Of a DNA stretch of 50,773 bases, positions 48,279-50,773 are shown one piece after another. A program made the position numbers and the translations under genes. The stretch is taken from positions 1 through 50,773 of the forward strand of contig DATBIS010000070.1 of the NCBI GenBank assembly GCA_036556805.1, written 5' to 3'. The stretch's first letter is position 1, and the number at the start of each line of letters is the position of its first letter. The notes under the pieces are model-generated. The model saw nothing but the letters and a program-made list of their open reading frames with translations, ran no database searches and was not told the DNA's origin. Source of the stretch: DATBIS01 sp036556805 (lineage in GTDB: Bacteria > Actinomycetota > UBA4738 > HRBIN12).

Positions 48279-50363
48279 CTAGCGGTTCCGGCGGACCAAA
48301 TCGGCCACGAGGGCCACCGTAAGCACGGCTGCCGCCGCGCCGAACGTCACCGGCACCCAGCCCGCCACCCGCTCCGAGAGCGCGGTGAGCGACGTCGCGA
48401 GGATCGCGGCGCCGGCGGTGAGTCCGAGCGCCAGCCGGCGGCCCGCGCGCCGGATCGTGTCCTCGAGCGACCCCGCGCGGAAGTTCACCTCGAGCTTCTG
48501 GCCGGGACGCGCGCCGATGAGGCGCTCGACCGCCTCGACGACTCGGAGGAACCGCACCTTCAGCCGCTGCGACTGGTAGAAGAGCGCCTTCGGGTCGAGC
48601 TTCGCGCCCATGCCGTGCAGCACCTGGCGCATCAGGAACTTGCCGGCGACGTCGAACGGGTCGAGCGTGGGATCGAGGTCGGCGGTCGCGAGCTGCACCT
48701 GCGCGAGTGCCTTGCCGGTGAGCGTGAGCGACGCGGGGAGCGGCACCTGGTGCCGGAGGGCGATCTCGCTCATCTCCTGCAGGATCGGACCGAGCTGCAT
48801 GTCGGAGAGCGACGCCCCGCGGTTCTTCGCCATCAGGGCCCCGATCTCCTCCTGGAAGGCCCCGACGTCGAGGTCGCTCCGGTCGATCGCGCCGGTCATC
48901 ATGAGCGTGACGTCGGTGAGGAACCCGACGTCCTCCTGCCAGAACGCCATCAGCAGGAGCATCAGGTGCTCGCGGATGTCGGCGCCCACCTCGCCGACCA
49001 TCCCGAAGTCGAGGAAGTAGATCTTGCCCCGCCACCACATGAGGTTCCCCGGGTGGGGGTCGGCGTGGAAGAAGCCGTCGGTGAGGATCTGCTTGTAATA
49101 GGACTCCAGCAGCTGCCGCGCGGCCTCCGTGCGCTCGTCGCCCTCCGGCGCGAGCGAGATCGAGACGCCCTGGATCTCCTCCATCACCAGCAGGCGAGAC
49201 GTGGAGAGGTCGCCGTAGACGCCCGGTACGTCCAGCCGCTCGTACCCGGAGAGCACCAGGCGCATCCGCTCGATGTTCGACGCTTCCTGGCGGAAGTCGA
49301 GCTCGCGATGCAACGACGACGACAGGTGCTCGAACACCGACGCCATGTCGATGACCTGGCGGAGCCCCGGGCGGTCGCCCACCTTCTCCGCGAACACCTC
49401 GAGCAGGGCGAGGTCCTGTTCGATCTCCTCGCGTGCGTTCGGCCGCTGCACCTTGATCACGACGCGCTCGCCGGAGGCGAGGGTCGCACGATGGACCTCG
49501 GCGATCGTGCCGGCGGCGAGCGGGTTGGGTTCGATCGATTCGAACACGTCCTCCCACGGGACCCCGAGCTCCTCCTCCATGACCTTCACGACCTGCTCCT
49601 CGGTGAGCGGCGGCACGTTGTCCTGCAGCTGCGCGAGCTCGTCGATGAACTCGGGGGGCAGCAGGTCCGGCCGCGTCGAGAGCACCTGACCGAGCTTCGC
49701 GAAGGTCGGGCCGAGCTCCTCGAGGGCCTCGCGCAGCCGCTTCGCCTGGCGGCGCTGCCCCGTGGTGCCCTCCTCATCCGGCCGGCCGAACAGCTCCTTG
49801 AGCCCGTGCTTCGCCATCACGGCCGCGATGCGCGAACCTCGCGAGATCAGCCGCGGCTCGGTGGGCGCGGGCTCCGTGCGGCGGATGACCGCGCGCGTTG
49901 GGGTGGCGTTCGTCTTCCCGTCCGGCGAGATCGTGTTGACGATGATCACGGTGCACCGCGCGTTGTGGCTGATGCGGTTCGGCACGTTGCCCAGCAGGAA
50001 CTCCTTGCGGCCCGCCATGCCGGCGTTCCCGACGACGAGCACGTCGATGCGCTCGTCCTCGGCCGCCTGCACGATCGCCATCGCGGGGTCGTCGTCCACG
50101 ACCACCCGTGCGTGGCCGCGTTCGCCGGCGAGCTGTTGCGCGTAGTGGTGGAGCTCGTCGCCGGCCGCCGCCGCGCGCGTCCGCTCGGCGGCGCCGTACT
50201 CGGTGTCGGCGGGGTTGCTGGGCACGATCACCTGCACGACGTACAGCTCCGCGGCGAACCGGTCGGCGAACGAGGTCGCCCACTGGACCGCCCGCTCGGC
50301 CGTCTCCGAGCGATCGGTTCCCACCATCACCCGCGCGACCGGGCCGAGGGCGTCGATTGTCAT
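48279..50363 (-). CDS. Universal stress protein domain fused to an ABC1/UbiB-type atypical kinase
   Basis: The 694-residue protein has residues 1-145 as a USP domain (ARVMVGTDRSETAERAVQWA, VLVVGNAGMAGRKEFLLGNV, TVIIV). Residues ~190-600 are an ABC1/UbiB kinase-like domain with KLGQVLSTRPDLLPPEFIDE, AAGTIAEVHRAT, VVIKVQRP, the catalytic DGFFHADPHPGN (about residue 431) and FLDFGMVGE. Two membrane segments end the protein (about 640-690). UbiB-type proteins act as ATPases in quinone or lipid metabolism; a USP head is unusual and suggests control by nucleotide or stress state. ATG 50363 starts the USP fold. All key kinase residues are present. Confidence 0.88.
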   Translation of the reverse strand: MTIDALGPVARVMVGTDRSETAERAVQWATSFADRFAAELYVVQVIVPSNPADTEYGAAERTRAAAAGDELHHYAQQLAGERGHARVVVDDDPAMAIVQAAEDERIDVLVVGNAGMAGRKEFLLGNVPNRISHNARCTVIIVNTISPDGKTNATPTRAVIRRTEPAPTEPRLISRGSRIAAVMAKHGLKELFGRPDEEGTTGQRRQAKRLREALEELGPTFAKLGQVLSTRPDLLPPEFIDELAQLQDNVPPLTEEQVVKVMEEELGVPWEDVFESIEPNPLAAGTIAEVHRATLASGERVVIKVQRPNAREEIEQDLALLEVFAEKVGDRPGLRQVIDMASVFEHLSSSLHRELDFRQEASNIERMRLVLSGYERLDVPGVYGDLSTSRLLVMEEIQGVSISLAPEGDERTEAARQLLESYYKQILTDGFFHADPHPGNLMWWRGKIYFLDFGMVGEVGADIREHLMLLLMAFWQEDVGFLTDVTLMMTGAIDRSDLDVGAFQEEIGALMAKNRGASLSDMQLGPILQEMSEIALRHQVPLPASLTLTGKALAQVQLATADLDPTLDPFDVAGKFLMRQVLHGMGAKLDPKALFYQSQRLKVRFLRVVEAVERLIGARPGQKLEVNFRAGSLEDTIRRAGRRLALGLTAGAAILATSLTALSERVAGWVPVTFGAAAAVLTVALVADLVRRNR

Positions 50364-50409
50364 GCCCGCATCATCCCCGATGGCCGCCGTCGGCGACGAG
50401 TCCGCAGTT

Positions 50410-50415
50410 TAGGCT
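50410..50415 (+). promoter_or_regulatory. Possible -10 element before the glycosyltransferase gene
   Basis: TAGGCT lies 10 bases before the GTG 50426, in the 62-base gap divergent to the UbiB fusion. No ribosome site precedes the GTG, which fits a nearly leaderless mRNA. Confidence 0.35.
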
Positions 50416-50425
50416 TCGGGCTCGA

Positions 50426-50773
50426 GTGGACCCGAGCACGACGACGACCGCGACGATCTTCGGCGTTCGCCTGCACGAGCTCCCGTCGTGGGAGCGTCTG
50501 CGGCAGGCGTGCGAGGGTTTCCTCGACGGCGATCACACGTTCCGCATCTTCACGCCGAACCCGGAGATCCTCCTGCTCGCGCGCGAGGATCCGGGGTTCG
50601 CGGAGGTGCTGAACGCGGCCGATCTCGCCCTCCCCGACGGGTCGGGCGTCGCGCTGCTCGAGTCGCTGCGCGAGCGGCGGCGCGTGCGTCGCTGGCCGGG
50701 CGTCGAGATCGGCGGGGTGCTGATGTCGCTCGCCGCGGAGCGGCGAGCGACCGTGGTCTTCCTGGGCGGCGCG
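50426..50773 (+). CDS. WecG/TagA/CpsF-family glycosyltransferase, 3' end outside window
   Basis: The first 116 codons are visible, open to the window edge. The start (MDPSTTTTATIFGVRLHELP with GTG as Met) is followed by the family hallmarks FRIFTPNPEILLLARED and ADLALPDGSGVALL, then GVEIGGVLMSLAAERRATVV. WecG/TagA enzymes transfer ManNAc-type sugars to lipid-linked intermediates in cell-wall or exopolysaccharide synthesis. The Asp in LPDGSG is the conserved active-site region. The C-terminal half is missing, so the exact acceptor cannot be judged. Confidence 0.85.
   Translation, partial: MDPSTTTTATIFGVRLHELPSWERLRQACEGFLDGDHTFRIFTPNPEILLLAREDPGFAEVLNAADLALPDGSGVALLESLRERRRVRRWPGVEIGGVLMSLAAERRATVVFLGGA

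Noticed and set aside
1..50773. tRNA, rRNA, IS elements, prophage genes or CRISPR arrays
   Set aside because: No cloverleaf-like sequence, transposase or integrase motifs, or regularly spaced spacer-repeat units were recognised when reading both strands; a tRNA scan and profile search would settle this.

Overview
The window is very GC-rich, gene-dense DNA with GTG and TTG starts, 1-4 base stop/start overlaps (ATGA, GTGA) and almost no space between convergent genes. A thymidylate kinase fused behind an MFS transporter in the order topA - tmk - holB, paired CeoB/CeoC-type TrkA proteins next to an APC permease, near-leaderless starts behind TAnnnT hexamers and LCP/LuxR-type genes point to an actinobacterium (Actinomycetota). 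The lineage cannot be fixed from the sequence alone. No rRNA, tRNA, IS element, prophage or CRISPR array was seen.

Layout. 1-7.6 kb: a partial membrane/coiled-coil protein, a LOG-like nucleotide protein coupled to an MrfA-type helicase, two divergent cation/Ca2+ exchanger-like genes, and an LCP protein with a membrane-anchored partner. 7.7-34 kb: a large monovalent-cation block holding NhaA, an APC/KimA-like permease, two KdpDE-like two-component pairs facing each other, kdpFABC with an extra 27-residue membrane peptide, a detached KdpD N-terminal domain, a membrane pyrophosphatase, two TrkA proteins, a third KdpDE-like pair and a second APC permease. Two secreted beta-propeller genes sit inside this block. 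34-41.5 kb: small enzymes (HD, GNAT), DedA, then housekeeping topA, MFS-tmk and holB. 41.6-46.8 kb: a signalling cluster (lone receiver, LiaS/NarX-type kinase, USP, NarL-type regulator, receiver-adenylate cyclase). 46.85-48.26 kb: a lower-GC island with a secreted protein and a lipoprotein. 48.3-50.8 kb: a USP-UbiB fusion and the start of a WecG/TagA glycosyltransferase.

The strongest theme is potassium. KdpD is split: the N-terminal KdpD-USP sensor is one protein (21004-22194), while three kinases carry only the DUF4118-GAF-HisKA-HATPase half. Each kinase is coupled by overlap to an OmpR/KdpE-type regulator. Each pair lies beside a different potassium-related transport locus: APC1, kdpFABC, or TrkA plus APC2. 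Upstream of all three kinases are direct repeats of a CGT-containing motif phased at 11 or 21 bases (11506-11557, 16064-16118, 29390-29439). The inference is a three-branch potassium regulon using one operator type and perhaps sharing one detached KdpD sensor. A Rho-independent-type hairpin in the trkA leader (about 29224-29265, minus strand) suggests an additional RNA-level control.
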